DNA of 64,000 nt from Limimaricola sp. (GCF_016125575.1 NZ_WGLM01000005.1:558001-622000), one strand, 5' to 3'. Shown: positions 27,497 through 36,938, numbered from the stretch's first letter. The notes: generated by a model not told the origin, from the letters alone. Translations and numbers: made by a program.

Positions 27497-27750
27497 CTGC
27501 CGCTTTTCCTGTCCCTGTCCGTGTTCCCGCAACGTCCTGCTGCGCCGACTTTGCCGCTGCCCCGGCATTGGCCACACCCGCCCGCGCAGCCCGAATCGTA
27601 CTGCCCTTATCTCAGCCTAAGCCATCGCTGCGTCCCGGGCAAATGGCGTTCTTCCACGGGGATCAACGCCTTAGCCGCCACCCTTGATCTCGGGCACGGC
27701 CTTGGTATGAGGCATGGGCACGTGTTGCCCGCCAGCAAAGGAATTTCCCC

Positions 27751-29766
27751 TTGAACATCGCCGCCCTGCGCCAAGCGCACCCCGATCACTGGATGAAGGC
27801 CGCCGCCATCCGAACCCTCACGCTCGATGCCGTGGCCGCTGCGAAATCGGGCCATACGGGGATGCCTCTGGGCATGGCCGACGTGGCGACAGTGCTGTTC
27901 GAAAAGCACCTCAAATTCGATCCCACCGCGCCGCACTGGCCTGACCGGGACCGCTTCATCCTGTCGGCGGGCCACGGCTCGATGCTGCTTTATGCGCTTC
28001 TCTACCTGACGGGCTATGCCGACATCACGCTCGACCAGATCAAGAACTTCCGCCAGTGGGGCGCGCGCACTGCGGGCCATCCCGAATATGGCCATGCCGC
28101 CGGCATCGAGACCACCACCGGCCCGCTGGGACAGGGTATTGCCAACTCGGTCGGTTTCGCGATCGCCGAAGAGGTACAGCGCGCCCGCTTCGGCGCCAAG
28201 ATCGTCGATCACCGGACCTACGTCATTGCGGGCGACGGTTGCCTGATGGAAGGCATCAGCCATGAGGCGATCGGGCTGGCCGGGATGCAGCAGCTTGGTC
28301 ATCTCACCGTTTTCTGGGACAACAACGACATCACCATCGACGGCCATGTCGGCATTGCCGACAAGACCGACCAGATGGCGCGCTTCGCCGCCGCGGGCTG
28401 GCATGTGCAGGCCATCGACGGGCATGACCCGGTGGCGATCGACGCCGCGATCACCGCCGCCAAGGCCGATCCGCGGCCCTCGATGATCGCCTGCAAGACG
28501 CATATCGCGCTGGGACACGCGGCGCAGGACACTTCCAAGGGCCATGGCGCCCTGACCGACAAGGCCCAGTTGGAGGCCACCAAGGCCGCCTATGGCTGGA
28601 CCGGCGGGCCGTTCGAGATCCCCGCGAAGGTAAAGGCGGAGTGGGAGGCGATCGGTGCGCGTGGTGCCGCCGTCCGCACTGAATGGGAGGCGCGGCTGGC
28701 CGGCCTGTCGCAAGGCAAGCAGGCCGAGTTCGCACGCATCATGGCCGGCGAGGCACCCAAGCGCCTTGGCGCGGTCATCCGCGCGCTGAAAAAGCAGGCG
28801 AGCGAGCTGAAAGCCAGCCATGCCACCCGCAAGTCTTCGGAACTGGTGCTGGAAGTGGTCAACCCGATCATGCCCGAGACGCTGGGCGGCTCGGCCGACC
28901 TGACCGGTTCGAACAACACCAAGACCGGCGATCTGGGCATCTTCTCGCCCGAGAACCGCGCCGGGCGCTACGTCTATTACGGCGTGCGCGAGCATGGCAT
29001 GGCCGCCGCGATGAACGGCATGGCGCTGCATGGCGGCGTGCGGCCCTATGGCGGCACCTTCATGTGCTTTACCGACTACGCCCGCGGCGCGATCCGCCTG
29101 AGCGCGCTGATGGGCGTGCCCGCCGTCTACGTCATGACCCATGACAGCATCGGCCTTGGCGAAGACGGGCCGACGCACCAGCCGGTCGAGCATCTGGCGA
29201 TGCTGCGCGCCACCCCCAACCTGCGGGTGATCCGCCCGGCCGACACGGTCGAGACGGCCGAGGCATGGGAACTGGCGCTGACGGCCAACGGCACGCCCAC
29301 CGTGCTGGCGCTGTCGCGGCAGAACCTGCCGACCGTGCGGACCCAGCACAAGACCGCCAACCTGACTGCGCAGGGCGCCTACGTGCTGGCCGAGGCGACG
29401 GGCAAACGTCGGGCCATCCTGATGGCCACCGGTTCGGAGGTCGAGATCGCGCTGGCAGCCAAGGCGCTGCTCGAGGCCGAGGGGATCGGCACGCGCGTCG
29501 TCTCGATGCCGTCGATGGAGCTGTTCGCGGCCCAACCCGACGCCTATCGCAAGCGTATCCTGCCGGCGGGCCCGGTGCGCGTGGCCATCGAGGCGGGCGT
29601 GCGCCAGGGCTGGGACCAGTGGCTTCTGGGCGAGCGCGGACGCGAGGCCAAGGCGGGCTTCGTGGGCATGTCGGGCTTTGGCGCCTCGGCCCCGGCCGAA
29701 GTGCTTTACGAGAAGTTCGGCATCACTGCCGAGGCCGTGGCCGAGAAGGTCAAATCGCTGCTCTGA
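27751..29766 (+). CDS. tkt: Transketolase
   Basis: A 671-residue ThDP enzyme moving two-carbon ketol units in the pentose phosphate pathway (and the Calvin cycle where present). Motifs: [15 protein letters not shown] (residues about 32-46), [35 protein letters not shown], the ThDP motif [14 protein letters not shown] with GDG at about 160-162, and the pyrimidine-domain [19 protein letters not shown] with the catalytic Glu. It appears to begin with TTG at 27751 after AAAGGA; the next ATG would remove 14 residues that homologues have. A hairpin-bearing intergenic element follows. Confidence 0.95.
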   Translation: MNIAALRQAHPDHWMKAAAIRTLTLDAVAAAKSGHTGMPLGMADVATVLFEKHLKFDPTAPHWPDRDRFILSAGHGSMLLYALLYLTGYADITLDQIKNFRQWGARTAGHPEYGHAAGIETTTGPLGQGIANSVGFAIAEEVQRARFGAKIVDHRTYVIAGDGCLMEGISHEAIGLAGMQQLGHLTVFWDNNDITIDGHVGIADKTDQMARFAAAGWHVQAIDGHDPVAIDAAITAAKADPRPSMIACKTHIALGHAAQDTSKGHGALTDKAQLEATKAAYGWTGGPFEIPAKVKAEWEAIGARGAAVRTEWEARLAGLSQGKQAEFARIMAGEAPKRLGAVIRALKKQASELKASHATRKSSELVLEVVNPIMPETLGGSADLTGSNNTKTGDLGIFSPENRAGRYVYYGVREHGMAAAMNGMALHGGVRPYGGTFMCFTDYARGAIRLSALMGVPAVYVMTHDSIGLGEDGPTHQPVEHLAMLRATPNLRVIRPADTVETAEAWELALTANGTPTVLALSRQNLPTVRTQHKTANLTAQGAYVLAEATGKRRAILMATGSEVEIALAAKALLEAEGIGTRVVSMPSMELFAAQPDAYRKRILPAGPVRVAIEAGVRQGWDQWLLGERGREAKAGFVGMSGFGASAPAEVLYEKFGITAEAVAEKVKSLL

Positions 29767-29767
29767 T

Positions 29768-29847
29768 CCACGCCGCCCGCGGCGGCGTGGACGCCTCCGG
29801 CGGGAGTATTTGGGGCAAGATGAAGGGGCGGGCCCGGTCCGCCCCTT
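29768..29847 (+). repeat. Dispersed intergenic element, copy 3, with terminator
   Basis: Hairpin CCACGCCGCC (29768-29777) with GGCGGCGTGG (29781-29790), then CGGGAGTATTTGGGGCAAG and ATGAAG, then a second hairpin AAGGGGCGG (29823-29831) with CCGCCCCTT (29839-29847) and a T run. It sits between the ends of tkt and the convergent DUF808-DoxX gene and can terminate both. Confidence 0.75.
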
Positions 29848-29848
29848 T

Positions 29849-31192
29849 TCACGTTGTCCTGTCGGGCCGCAGCGCGAGGCCGCCAGATCCGGTTACCGCA
29901 AGCGCGAGGCAGCCGCCCGCGATGGCCCAGTTCTTGACGAAGATCGTGATCTGCCACGGGTCGCTGGGGATCCAGTGAAAGATGCTGGTAAAGCCGCAAT
30001 AGGCGGCCAGCGCGAAGGCCAGCGGCCGCACCCCCACCCCCAGGACCAGCGCCAGCGCCGCGACCGCATCGAAGACCAGCGCAGGCCAGACCAGCCATTC
30101 CGGCAGGCCCTTGCCTGCCAGCAGACCCATCACCTGCGACGGGCTGAACCCCTTTTGCAGCGCACCGCCGAGAAAGAGCGCCGCGATCAGCAGCCGCGCG
30201 ACCAGCAATATCGGCGCATGCCAGTCGGGCACCTCGATGCGCGACGACGGCAAGGGGCGGCTGACCCAGGCCCAGAGCGGCGTGATCACACCCGCAAGCG
30301 GGACGAGGATGGCACCGATGACCAGACCGGCCAGCGCGTCGCAGAGCGCGGTGACACCCCATTCGACAGCGCCCACCCCCTGCCCAGCGGCCAGGGAAAG
30401 CTGATGAATCTCCTCTGCAGGCTGGGGCAAGCCAAGCACCTCCAGCCCATGCAGGATGATCGACCCGCCAACCCAGAGCATCGCCACCGTGCCAACCGCG
30501 GTGAGAACCCGCAGGACGGCCGGCATGGCGCGCACCACCGCGCGGCCCGCGGCGCGGGTGGCCCCGAAATGCCCGTTTCGCGCCATCCAGAGACCGACAT
30601 CGTCGGCCTTCACGATGATTGCCACCCCGCCATAGACCAGCGCCGTGATGAACAGTCCCGCCAACGCCAGCGCGCCCGCCTGCAGCCAGATCGACCCGGT
30701 GGAGAGGGCGGCGAGCGAGATTGTCATGATCTCGGCCGACAGGATGAAATCGGTCTTGATCGCGCCCTCGACCTTCGTTTCCTCCAGCTGGGCGGGATCG
30801 ACCGGGGGCGCCGCCCCGGCGGCGGGCGCGGCATGTGGCGGGCGCAGCCAGTGCAGCACCTTCTCGGCCCCCTCGTAGCAGAGATAAGCCCCGCCCAGCA
30901 TCAGGAGCGGCGCGATCGCCCAGGGCGCGAAGGCCGACAGAAGCAGCGCCGCGGGCAGCAGGAAGACCAGCTTGTTGCGGACCGAGCCCAGCGCGATCTT
31001 GCCGACGATGGGCAATTCGCGTGCGGGCGCGAGGCCATGAATGTATTTCGGGGTGACCGCGGCATCGTCGATGACCGCGCCGGCAGCCTTGGCGCCGGCC
31101 TGCGTCGCCTGCCCCACCACGTCATCGACAGAGGCGGCGGCAAGTTTGGCAATCGCTGCCACGTCGTCGAGTAAGGCGATCAGGCCGCTCAT
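29849..31192 (-). CDS. DUF808 (YedI-like) membrane protein fused to a DoxX domain
   Basis: A 447-residue membrane protein with two parts. Residues 1 to about 318 are a DUF808/YedI domain: MSGLIALLDDVAAIAKLAAA, DDAAVTPKYIHGLAPARELP, then FLLPAALLLSAFAPW, TDFILSAEIMTISLAALS and VKADDVGLWMARNG. Residues about 323-447 are a DoxX-type four-helix domain: ILLVARLLIAALFLGGALQK, KGLPEWLVWPALVFDAVAAL, FVKNWAIAGGCLALAVTGSG. E. coli YedI is about 305 residues and ends where the DoxX part begins here, so this is a fusion. GGAGGATGC precedes the ATG. Neither domain has a firm function; DoxX proteins are linked to quinone-coupled redox in some systems. Confidence 0.85.
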   Translation of the reverse strand: MSGLIALLDDVAAIAKLAAASVDDVVGQATQAGAKAAGAVIDDAAVTPKYIHGLAPARELPIVGKIALGSVRNKLVFLLPAALLLSAFAPWAIAPLLMLGGAYLCYEGAEKVLHWLRPPHAAPAAGAAPPVDPAQLEETKVEGAIKTDFILSAEIMTISLAALSTGSIWLQAGALALAGLFITALVYGGVAIIVKADDVGLWMARNGHFGATRAAGRAVVRAMPAVLRVLTAVGTVAMLWVGGSIILHGLEVLGLPQPAEEIHQLSLAAGQGVGAVEWGVTALCDALAGLVIGAILVPLAGVITPLWAWVSRPLPSSRIEVPDWHAPILLVARLLIAALFLGGALQKGFSPSQVMGLLAGKGLPEWLVWPALVFDAVAALALVLGVGVRPLAFALAAYCGFTSIFHWIPSDPWQITIFVKNWAIAGGCLALAVTGSGGLALRPDRTT

Positions 31193-31288
31193 GCATCCTC
31201 CGCTCTGGTCGTGCTGGTCAACACTTAGCCGCCCAATCTGCCTGCACAAGCCTTTGCCTTTCGCCGGGCCCAAGGCTACACCGCTGGC

Positions 31289-31432
31289 ATGACCAACAGG
31301 CTGTCCATTGCCATCGTCCTGATCATCCTCGGCCTCGTCGGGGCCGACCACCTTTACAACCATGACGTGGGCAGCATCTTTCTGCTGCGCAAGATGGCGG
31401 ACCTGATCGAATGGGTGGCATTCTGGCGCTAA
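31289..31432 (+). CDS. Small membrane protein upstream of gap
   Basis: A 47-residue frame: one hydrophobic helix (LSIAIVLIILGLVGADHLY, residues about 5-23), a polar turn (NHDVGS) and an amphipathic tail ending LIEWVAFWR. The composition and spacing look like a genuine single-pass small protein, not a chance frame. It stands 109 bases before gap on the same strand. There is no strong ribosome-binding site in front of the ATG, which lowers confidence. Function unknown. Confidence 0.55.
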   Translation: MTNRLSIAIVLIILGLVGADHLYNHDVGSIFLLRKMADLIEWVAFWR

Positions 31433-31541
31433 GGGGCTGCTGGTCGAGAGTTGACCTTTCGGCGCAAATCGCAATGGTGGCGCCATCCCTTTGCCAATGA
31501 ACGGGGCGCCTCCCGCCCCGCACCACCCGGAGGACGACAAC

Positions 31542-32543
31542 ATGACTGTCAAGGTTGCCATCAACGGCTTCGGCCGCATCGGCCGCAACGTGCTGCGCGC
31601 GATCATCGAATCGGGCCGCACCGATATCGAGGTCGTGGCGATCAACGATCTCGGCCCGGTCGAGACCAACGCGCACCTGCTGCGCTACGACTCGGTCCAT
31701 GGCCGCTTCCCCGCCGAGGTGACCACGACCGAAACGACCATCGACGTGGGCCGCGGCCCGATCGAGGTGTCGGCCATCCGCAATCCCGCCGAACTGCCAT
31801 GGAAGCACATTGATATCGTGCTGGAGTGCACCGGCATCTTCACCGACAAGGAGAAGGCCAAGATCCACCTCGAAAACGGCGCGAGCCGTGTGCTGGTCTC
31901 GGCGCCGTCGAACGGCGCGGACAAGACCATCGTTTTCGGCGTCAACCACGACACGCTGACGAAGGATGACCTTGTCGTCTCGAACGCGTCCTGCACCACC
32001 AATTGCTTGTCGCCGGTGGCCTATGTGCTCAACAACGCCATCGGCATCTCCAAGGGCTTCATGACGACGATCCACAGCTATACCGGCGACCAGCCGACGC
32101 TGGACACGATGCACAAGGACCTTTACCGCGCGCGCGCCGCGGCGCTCAGCATGATCCCGACCTCGACCGGCGCGGCCAAGGCCGTGGGGCTGGTGCTGCC
32201 GGAACTGAAGGGCAAACTGGACGGTGTCGCCATTCGCGTGCCCACGCCCAACGTCTCGGTCGTTGATCTGGTGTTCGAGGCCAGCCGCCCGACCACGGTG
32301 GAAGAAGTGAACGCGGCCATCCGCACCGCTGCCGATGGCCCGCTCAAGGGAATTCTTGGCTATACCGACGAAAAGCTGGTGTCGTCCGATTTCAACCACA
32401 ACCCGCATTCCTCGGTCTTCCACATGGACCAGACCAAGGTCATGGATGGCACGATGGTGCGCATCCTGACCTGGTACGACAACGAGTGGGGTTTCTCCAA
32501 CCGCATGGCCGACACCGCGGTCGCGATGGGCAAGCTGATCTGA
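31542..32543 (+). CDS. gap: Glyceraldehyde-3-phosphate dehydrogenase, type I
   Basis: A 333-residue NAD-dependent dehydrogenase. NAD-binding [15 protein letters not shown] (residues about 5-19), the catalytic cysteine in [13 protein letters not shown] (about 152-164), the active-site His in [14 protein letters not shown], and the phosphate-site [16 protein letters not shown] and [11 protein letters not shown] are all intact. Length is usual. GGAGGACG precedes the ATG at 31542. A possible -35 TTGACC lies at 31451. With tkt, pgk and the aldolase it makes this window rich in sugar-phosphate metabolism. A strong terminator follows. Confidence 0.97.
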   Translation: MTVKVAINGFGRIGRNVLRAIIESGRTDIEVVAINDLGPVETNAHLLRYDSVHGRFPAEVTTTETTIDVGRGPIEVSAIRNPAELPWKHIDIVLECTGIFTDKEKAKIHLENGASRVLVSAPSNGADKTIVFGVNHDTLTKDDLVVSNASCTTNCLSPVAYVLNNAIGISKGFMTTIHSYTGDQPTLDTMHKDLYRARAAALSMIPTSTGAAKAVGLVLPELKGKLDGVAIRVPTPNVSVVDLVFEASRPTTVEEVNAAIRTAADGPLKGILGYTDEKLVSSDFNHNPHSSVFHMDQTKVMDGTMVRILTWYDNEWGFSNRMADTAVAMGKLI

Positions 32544-32572
32544 GATCAGCGACAACCGTCTGGAAATACAGG

Positions 32573-32600
32573 AAAACCGCCCCAAGTCGGGGCGGTTTTT
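32573..32600 (+). terminator. Intrinsic terminator after gap
   Basis: Stem AAAACCGCCCC (32573-32583) with GGGGCGGTTTT (32589-32599), loop AAGTC, followed by T. It is 29 bases after the gap stop. Confidence 0.9.
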
Positions 32601-32690
32601 CGCATTCTGGGATGGGCCGGGCCATGCAGCGGACGCATGGCAGTTAGCGCAAACAGGCGGTTGTGCTGCGGCGCAGCATAACTAGATTCC

Positions 32691-32705
32691 GAACGTGAAC
32701 GGAAC
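32691..32705. promoter_or_regulatory. Possible LexA-type site before the DUF1127 gene
   Basis: GAACGTGAACGGAAC fits GAAC-N7-GAAC, the alphaproteobacterial SOS box, and a further GAAC follows at 32709. It shares AACGGAACATT with the uvrA site. It lies 23 bases before the start codon. DUF1127 genes are not classical SOS genes, so this may be chance. Confidence 0.3.
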
Positions 32706-32727
32706 ATTGAACCCAAGGAGGCCCGTC

Positions 32728-32886
32728 ATGACCATGATTTCCAACCTGCGCGCCGCCGCCCGCAAACGCGCACTTTACCTGCGGACCAAGCACGAGATCG
32801 AGACAATGCCGCTCGACGTGGCGCTCGACCTTAACATCTACCGTGGCGACGCTGCCCGGATCGCCCGGACCGCCGTCTACGGCTGA
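32728..32886 (+). CDS. DUF1127 small basic protein
   Basis: A 52-residue Arg/Lys-rich protein (ISNLRAAARKRALYLRTKHE) ending with the DUF1127-like helix DVALDLNIYRGDAARIARTAVYG in pieces: a central Leu-rich turn and a C-terminal YRGDA. DUF1127 proteins of Alphaproteobacteria are small, often stress-induced, and some have been shown to affect RNA turnover or phosphate and carbon responses. AGGAGG precedes the ATG. Its last ten bases overlap the end of convergent coaD. Confidence 0.8.
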   Translation: MTMISNLRAAARKRALYLRTKHEIETMPLDVALDLNIYRGDAARIARTAVYG

Positions 32887-33383
32887 TCTGGCGCGTGCAG
32901 CCGCGCAGTCAGCGCGGCCTTGACAGAGGGCGGCACGAATTTCGTCACGTCGCCGCCCAGCCGGGCGATCTCCTTGACAAGTTTCGAGGCGATCGCCTGG
33001 TTTTTTGCATCGGCCATCAGGAACACCGTCTCGATCGCGTTGTTGAGACTGCGGTTCATGCCGACCATCTGAAATTCGTATTCGAAATCAGCCACGGCCC
33101 GCAGGCCCCGGATGATGACGGTTGCGCCCACGTCTGCAGCGCAGTCGATCAGCAGGTTCTCGAACGGATGAACGACAATCTCGGTGCCGGTGGGCTTGCC
33201 CAGTGGCACACATTCCTCGCGGATCATCGCAACCCTTTCATCCAGGCTGAACAACGGACCCTTGTCGCGATTGATCGCCACCCCGATCACCAGACGATCC
33301 ACCAGCGAACAGGCCCGCCTGATGATATCGATATGGCCATGCGTCACCGGATCGAACGTGCCGGGATAAAGCCCTACGCGCAT
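32877..33383 (-). CDS. coaD: Phosphopantetheine adenylyltransferase
   Basis: A 168-residue enzyme for the fourth step of coenzyme A synthesis, making dephospho-CoA from 4'-phosphopantetheine and ATP. The nucleotidyltransferase motif GTFDPVTHGHIDII (residues about 8-21) and the IIRGLRAVADFEYEFQM and MADAKNQAIASKLVKEIA regions are conserved. Length is typical. GAGGTG lies before the ATG. The C-terminus overlaps the DUF1127 gene by ten bases tail to tail. Confidence 0.96.
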   Translation of the reverse strand: MRVGLYPGTFDPVTHGHIDIIRRACSLVDRLVIGVAINRDKGPLFSLDERVAMIREECVPLGKPTGTEIVVHPFENLLIDCAADVGATVIIRGLRAVADFEYEFQMVGMNRSLNNAIETVFLMADAKNQAIASKLVKEIARLGGDVTKFVPPSVKAALTARLHAPDQP

Positions 33384-33447
33384 GGCGCACCTCGTCTTTC
33401 AGTCTTGCGGCGCAAGCAACATCATGGGGCGCGACGATGCAAGGGGC

Positions 33448-33882
33448 CTAGTGGCCCATGATCATGCCTTCGAGGGCATGTTTCTCCATTGCCAGTTCGG
33501 CAAGTCGCGCTTTGACCACGTCGCCGATCGACACGAGGCCCACCATCCGGCCACCCTCCAGCACCGGCAGGTGACGGAAACGTCCCTCGGTCATCACCTG
33601 CATCACGCGGTCGGCGCTGTCCTCCTTGCCGCAGGTCACCAACTTGCGGGTCATGATGGCGGCCACGGCCTCTGTCAGGCAGCCTGTGCCGCGGTTGCCC
33701 AGTTCGCGCACGATGTCACGCTCCGAGACGATGCCCTCAGCCGTCACGCCATCGCGCGAAACCACGACGGCACCGATCTTTTTCGATGACAACAGCGCGA
33801 CGGCGTCACCGACGCTTGCCTCGGGACTGATCGTCAGGACACCCACTGCGGGCTTGGAACTCAGGATCTGATGGACGAGCAT
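33448..33882 (-). CDS. CBS-domain pair protein
   Basis: A 144-residue protein made of two CBS motifs (residues about 9-65, with GAVVVSRDGVTAEGIVSERD, and about 75-132, with FRHLPVLEGGRMVGLVSIGD). Paired CBS domains bind adenosine nucleotides such as AMP, ATP or NAD and act as energy sensors. No catalytic domain is attached, as is common for stand-alone CBS proteins of Alphaproteobacteria. GGGGAGG precedes the ATG. It follows the LysR gene on the same strand. Confidence 0.9.
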   Translation of the reverse strand: MLVHQILSSKPAVGVLTISPEASVGDAVALLSSKKIGAVVVSRDGVTAEGIVSERDIVRELGNRGTGCLTEAVAAIMTRKLVTCGKEDSADRVMQVMTEGRFRHLPVLEGGRMVGLVSIGDVVKARLAELAMEKHALEGMIMGH

Positions 33883-33908
33883 GGCGGCCTCCCCTCACAC
33901 TGACGTGA

Positions 33909-34820
33909 TCAAGCGTCCCCCGCGAAGGGCCGCCCTGTCAAGCCTGCCAACGATTCAAGCCGCCCGACCTCGGCCCGCAACCCTGCGACCAGCGCGGTTG
34001 CGAAGCGCCCCAGGCGGTCTGACCGGCGGTCGGCCGCGTGGCGCACGAGGTAGAAAGAGCGCCGCAGCGACACCTCGCCTTCCAGCACACGGACCAGCTC
34101 GGGCGCGAAGGGCAGCGCGAAATCATGCACGATGCCCACGCCGCCCTGACGCAGCATCTGCAACTGCACCGCGACCGAGTTCGAAGCCATCTGAACGCCA
34201 TCGGCCCCTAACGTGCCCAGATAGTCGAGTTCCTTGTCGAAGATCATGTCGGGGATGTAGCCCACCAATGACAGCCCGGCGAGGTCGGCCAACGTGGCGG
34301 GTGTCGGCAGATCGGCGCGCATCGCAAGATGCAGATGGTAGTCGGTCATCTTCTGCACGGTCAGACGGCCGGCATCAGGCGGGCTGACAGTAATCGCCAT
34401 GTCGGCTTCGCGTTTCGACAGGTTCACGACACGCGGCAAGGCAAGAATCTGCACTTCAAGGTCGGGATTGGCGTCGCGAATTGCTGCGCAGACCTGCGGC
34501 AGCAGGAAATTGGCGCAGCCATCGGGCGCGCCGATGCGCACTTGTCCGGCCAGCCCGCCCGCCTGCCCTTGTGCTTCGTCCTGCGCCAGCCTCAGCGCCT
34601 CTTCGGCATCGGCCGCGCGGTCGCGCATCCGGATGCCGGCCGCAGTCAGCGCGTAGCCCTGCGGCGACTTCACGAACAGCGCGACGCCCAGCCCCTCTTC
34701 CAGCCGGGCAATGCGGCGGCCCACCGTGGCCGGATCCATTTGCAGGCCGCGCGCAGCGCCTGACAGGCTCTCGCTGCGGGCCACCGCCAGAAATACCCGC
34801 ATGTCGTCCCAGTTGGCCAT
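33909..34820 (-). CDS. LysR family transcriptional regulator
   Basis: A 303-residue LysR-type regulator. The N-terminal winged helix-turn-helix is seen in MRVFLAVARSESLSGAARGL (residues about 7-26) and DPATVGRRIARLEEGLGVAL; the effector-binding domain spans about 90-290 (VRIGAPDGCANFLLPQV at its start). It is divergent from mmsA with 96 bases between the starts, the classic arrangement for a LysR regulator of its neighbour; valine catabolism is therefore the likely target. AAGGGTGAG lies before the ATG at 34820. Confidence 0.9.
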   Translation of the reverse strand: MANWDDMRVFLAVARSESLSGAARGLQMDPATVGRRIARLEEGLGVALFVKSPQGYALTAAGIRMRDRAADAEEALRLAQDEAQGQAGGLAGQVRIGAPDGCANFLLPQVCAAIRDANPDLEVQILALPRVVNLSKREADMAITVSPPDAGRLTVQKMTDYHLHLAMRADLPTPATLADLAGLSLVGYIPDMIFDKELDYLGTLGADGVQMASNSVAVQLQMLRQGGVGIVHDFALPFAPELVRVLEGEVSLRRSFYLVRHAADRRSDRLGRFATALVAGLRAEVGRLESLAGLTGRPFAGDA

Positions 34821-34827
34821 CTCACCC

Positions 34828-34841
34828 TTGCAAAAATGCAA
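34828..34841. promoter_or_regulatory. Palindrome TTGCA-AAAA-TGCAA, candidate LysR operator
   Basis: A perfect 5-4-5 inverted repeat just upstream of the LysR gene start and 75 bases before mmsA. Position fits autoregulation and control of mmsA. LysR sites are often T-N11-A dyads; this fits in general form only. Confidence 0.45.
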
Positions 34842-34916
34842 AACAGTTTTGGCGATCTGGCCCTTTTCCAGTGAAAAACGCAAGGCTAGAGTGCGCCCAA
34901 CCCGAAGGAGGACGCG

Positions 34917-36416
34917 ATGACTGAACTGACCCACTATATCGGCGGCGCACATGTAAAAGGCACGTCCGGCCGCTTTGCCGACGTCTTCAACCCCGCCACC
35001 GGCGAGGTGCAGGCCAAGGTGCCGCTGGCCAGTGCGGCGGAACTGGCGCAGGCGGTCGAGGTTGCAGCCAAGGCGCAACCCGCATGGGCCGCCGTCAATC
35101 CCCAGCGCCGCGCCCGGGTGATGATGAAATTCGTCGACCTGCTCCACCGTGACATGGACAAGCTGGCCGAGGCGCTGAGCCGCGAGCATGGCAAGACCCT
35201 GCCCGACGCCGCCGGCGACGTGCAGCGCGGCTTGGAAGTTGTCGAATACTGCATCGGCGCGCCGCAATTGCTGAAAGGCGAATATACCGATGCCGCCGGC
35301 CCCGGCATCGATATGTATTCAATGCGCCAGCCGCTGGGCGTCACCGCGGGCATCACCCCCTTCAACTTCCCCGCGATGATCCCGATGTGGATGTTCGCCC
35401 CCGCTATCGTCAGCGGCAACGCCTTTATTCTGAAACCCTCCGAGCGTGACCCCTCGGTGCCCCTGATGCTGGCAGAACTGATCGAGGAGGCGGGCCTGCC
35501 CAAGGGCATCCTTCAGGTCGTCAACGGTGACAAGGAAGCGGTCGATGCCATCATCGACCATCCGGTCATCCAGTCGATCGGCTTTGTCGGTTCGACCCCG
35601 ATCGCCGAATACATCTATGGGCGCGGCTGTTCTAACGGCAAGCGCGTGCAGTGCTTTGGCGGCGCCAAGAACCACATGATCATCATGCCCGACGCCGACA
35701 TGGACCAGGCCGCCGACGCGCTGATCGGCGCGGGCTACGGCGCGGCCGGCGAGCGTTGCATGGCGATCTCGGTCGCGGTGCCGGTGGGCGATGCCACGGC
35801 GGACGCCCTGATCGAGCGGCTGATCCCCCGCATCGAGAAGCTGAAGGTCGGCCCCTATACCGCGGGCAAGGATGTGGATTACGGCCCCGTCGTCACGGCA
35901 GCGGCCAAGGCCAACATCCTGCGGCTGGTGGAATCGGGCATCGCCGAGGGGGCGAAACTGGTCGTCGACGGGCGCGACTTCAATCTGCAAGGCTACGAGA
36001 ACGGGTTCTTCGTCGGTCCGCACCTTTTCGACCACGTCACCAAGGACATGGAGATCTACCGCAAGGAGATTTTCGGGCCGGTCCTGTCGACGGTGCGCGC
36101 GCAGTCCTATGAGGAAGCCTTGGGGCTGGCGATGGACCATGAATACGGCAACGGAACCGCCATTTTCACCCGCGACGGCGATACTGCACGCGATTTCGCG
36201 TCGCGCGTGAACGTGGGCATGATCGGCATCAACGTGCCAATCCCGGTGCCGCTGGCCTACCACACCTTCGGCGGCTGGAAGAAATCGGTCTTCGGCGACC
36301 TTAACCAGCACGGGCCGGACGCGTTCCGCTTCTACACGCGGACCAAGACCGTGACCTCGCGCTGGCCAAGCGGCATCAAGGAAGGTTCGGCCTTCAACTT
36401 CAAGCCAATGGACTAG
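34917..36416 (+). CDS. mmsA: Methylmalonate-semialdehyde dehydrogenase (CoA-acylating)
   Basis: A 499-residue aldehyde dehydrogenase that converts methylmalonate semialdehyde to propionyl-CoA (and malonate semialdehyde to acetyl-CoA) in valine and beta-alanine catabolism. GITPFNFPAMIPMWMFAPAI (residues about 144-163) binds NAD; the catalytic cysteine is in GAAGERCMAISV. At the place where most aldehyde dehydrogenases have the general-base Glu it has CFGGAKNHMII, as expected for the CoA-acylating MMSDH class. AAGGAGGAC precedes the ATG. It faces the LysR gene and overlaps the convergent YkgJ gene by four bases. Confidence 0.95.
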   Translation: MTELTHYIGGAHVKGTSGRFADVFNPATGEVQAKVPLASAAELAQAVEVAAKAQPAWAAVNPQRRARVMMKFVDLLHRDMDKLAEALSREHGKTLPDAAGDVQRGLEVVEYCIGAPQLLKGEYTDAAGPGIDMYSMRQPLGVTAGITPFNFPAMIPMWMFAPAIVSGNAFILKPSERDPSVPLMLAELIEEAGLPKGILQVVNGDKEAVDAIIDHPVIQSIGFVGSTPIAEYIYGRGCSNGKRVQCFGGAKNHMIIMPDADMDQAADALIGAGYGAAGERCMAISVAVPVGDATADALIERLIPRIEKLKVGPYTAGKDVDYGPVVTAAAKANILRLVESGIAEGAKLVVDGRDFNLQGYENGFFVGPHLFDHVTKDMEIYRKEIFGPVLSTVRAQSYEEALGLAMDHEYGNGTAIFTRDGDTARDFASRVNVGMIGINVPIPVPLAYHTFGGWKKSVFGDLNQHGPDAFRFYTRTKTVTSRWPSGIKEGSAFNFKPMD

Positions 36417-36781
36417 GCCACGCGCGGCAGGACAGGGTGTGGCGGCTCGGGCCTTTCGGGCGGGCCGCCCGCCCGAAACACCTCCGCCAGCTGCATCTTG
36501 TCGCGCCGGGTCACGTTGCACTCGAAACTGCCGGCACGGAATGCGCGGCAGGCGGTCGGCCGGTCTTCGTAGATGCGGCAGAGCGCGGTGTCGCCCGGTC
36601 CGCGGCACAGCTGCGCGCAATGTCCGTCCTGCATCCGCATGAAGCGGGTGCCGTCGCTTTCGGTCAGCGCGGCGGGCGGAATCGGGCGGGCGTGATCTTC
36701 GGGGAAAAGCCGCACATAGCGGTCGTGGCCGCCAAAGCAGCAGGCACCACAGGTGATGCAATCAGGTTGTGAGACGGGCAA
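36413..36781 (-). CDS. YkgJ-family cysteine cluster protein
   Basis: A 122-residue protein with the CxxCxxCC metal-binding cluster at CITCGACC (residues about 8-15) and further cysteines in [23 protein letters not shown] and FECNV. The family (CxxCxxCC, UPF0153/YkgJ) binds zinc or iron; function is unknown. The only start available is a TTG at 36781, and a perfect TATAAT lies directly upstream of it (36783-36788 on the plus strand), so the transcript may be leaderless or the start misjudged. Its 3' end overlaps mmsA by four bases. Confidence 0.8.
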   Translation of the reverse strand: MPVSQPDCITCGACCFGGHDRYVRLFPEDHARPIPPAALTESDGTRFMRMQDGHCAQLCRGPGDTALCRIYEDRPTACRAFRAGSFECNVTRRDKMQLAEVFRAGGPPERPEPPHPVLPRVA

Positions 36782-36938
36782 GATTATACTCGCAAGCGGG
36801 CGATGGCCGGCAGCTACGGGACCGACGGCGACGCGCCGAGGTGCCTTCTATCGCAGGCCTTGTGGGCGGAAAAGGGGGATTGCGCGGCTTGCCCGACGCC
36901 GCGTGCTCTGGTCTTGTCAGTCAAAACAGGGGGCGCCG

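Noticed and set aside
26588-27750. 6S RNA near zapA
   Set aside because: In some bacteria ssrS lies beside zapA, but only 19 bases separate zapA from grxD, and the region before tkt shows no long 6S-like hairpin that I could trace.
36783-36788. TATAAT as a strong promoter for the YkgJ gene
   Set aside because: A matching -35 is not present at 16-18 bases, and the predicted start would fall inside the coding frame; noted only as an oddity.
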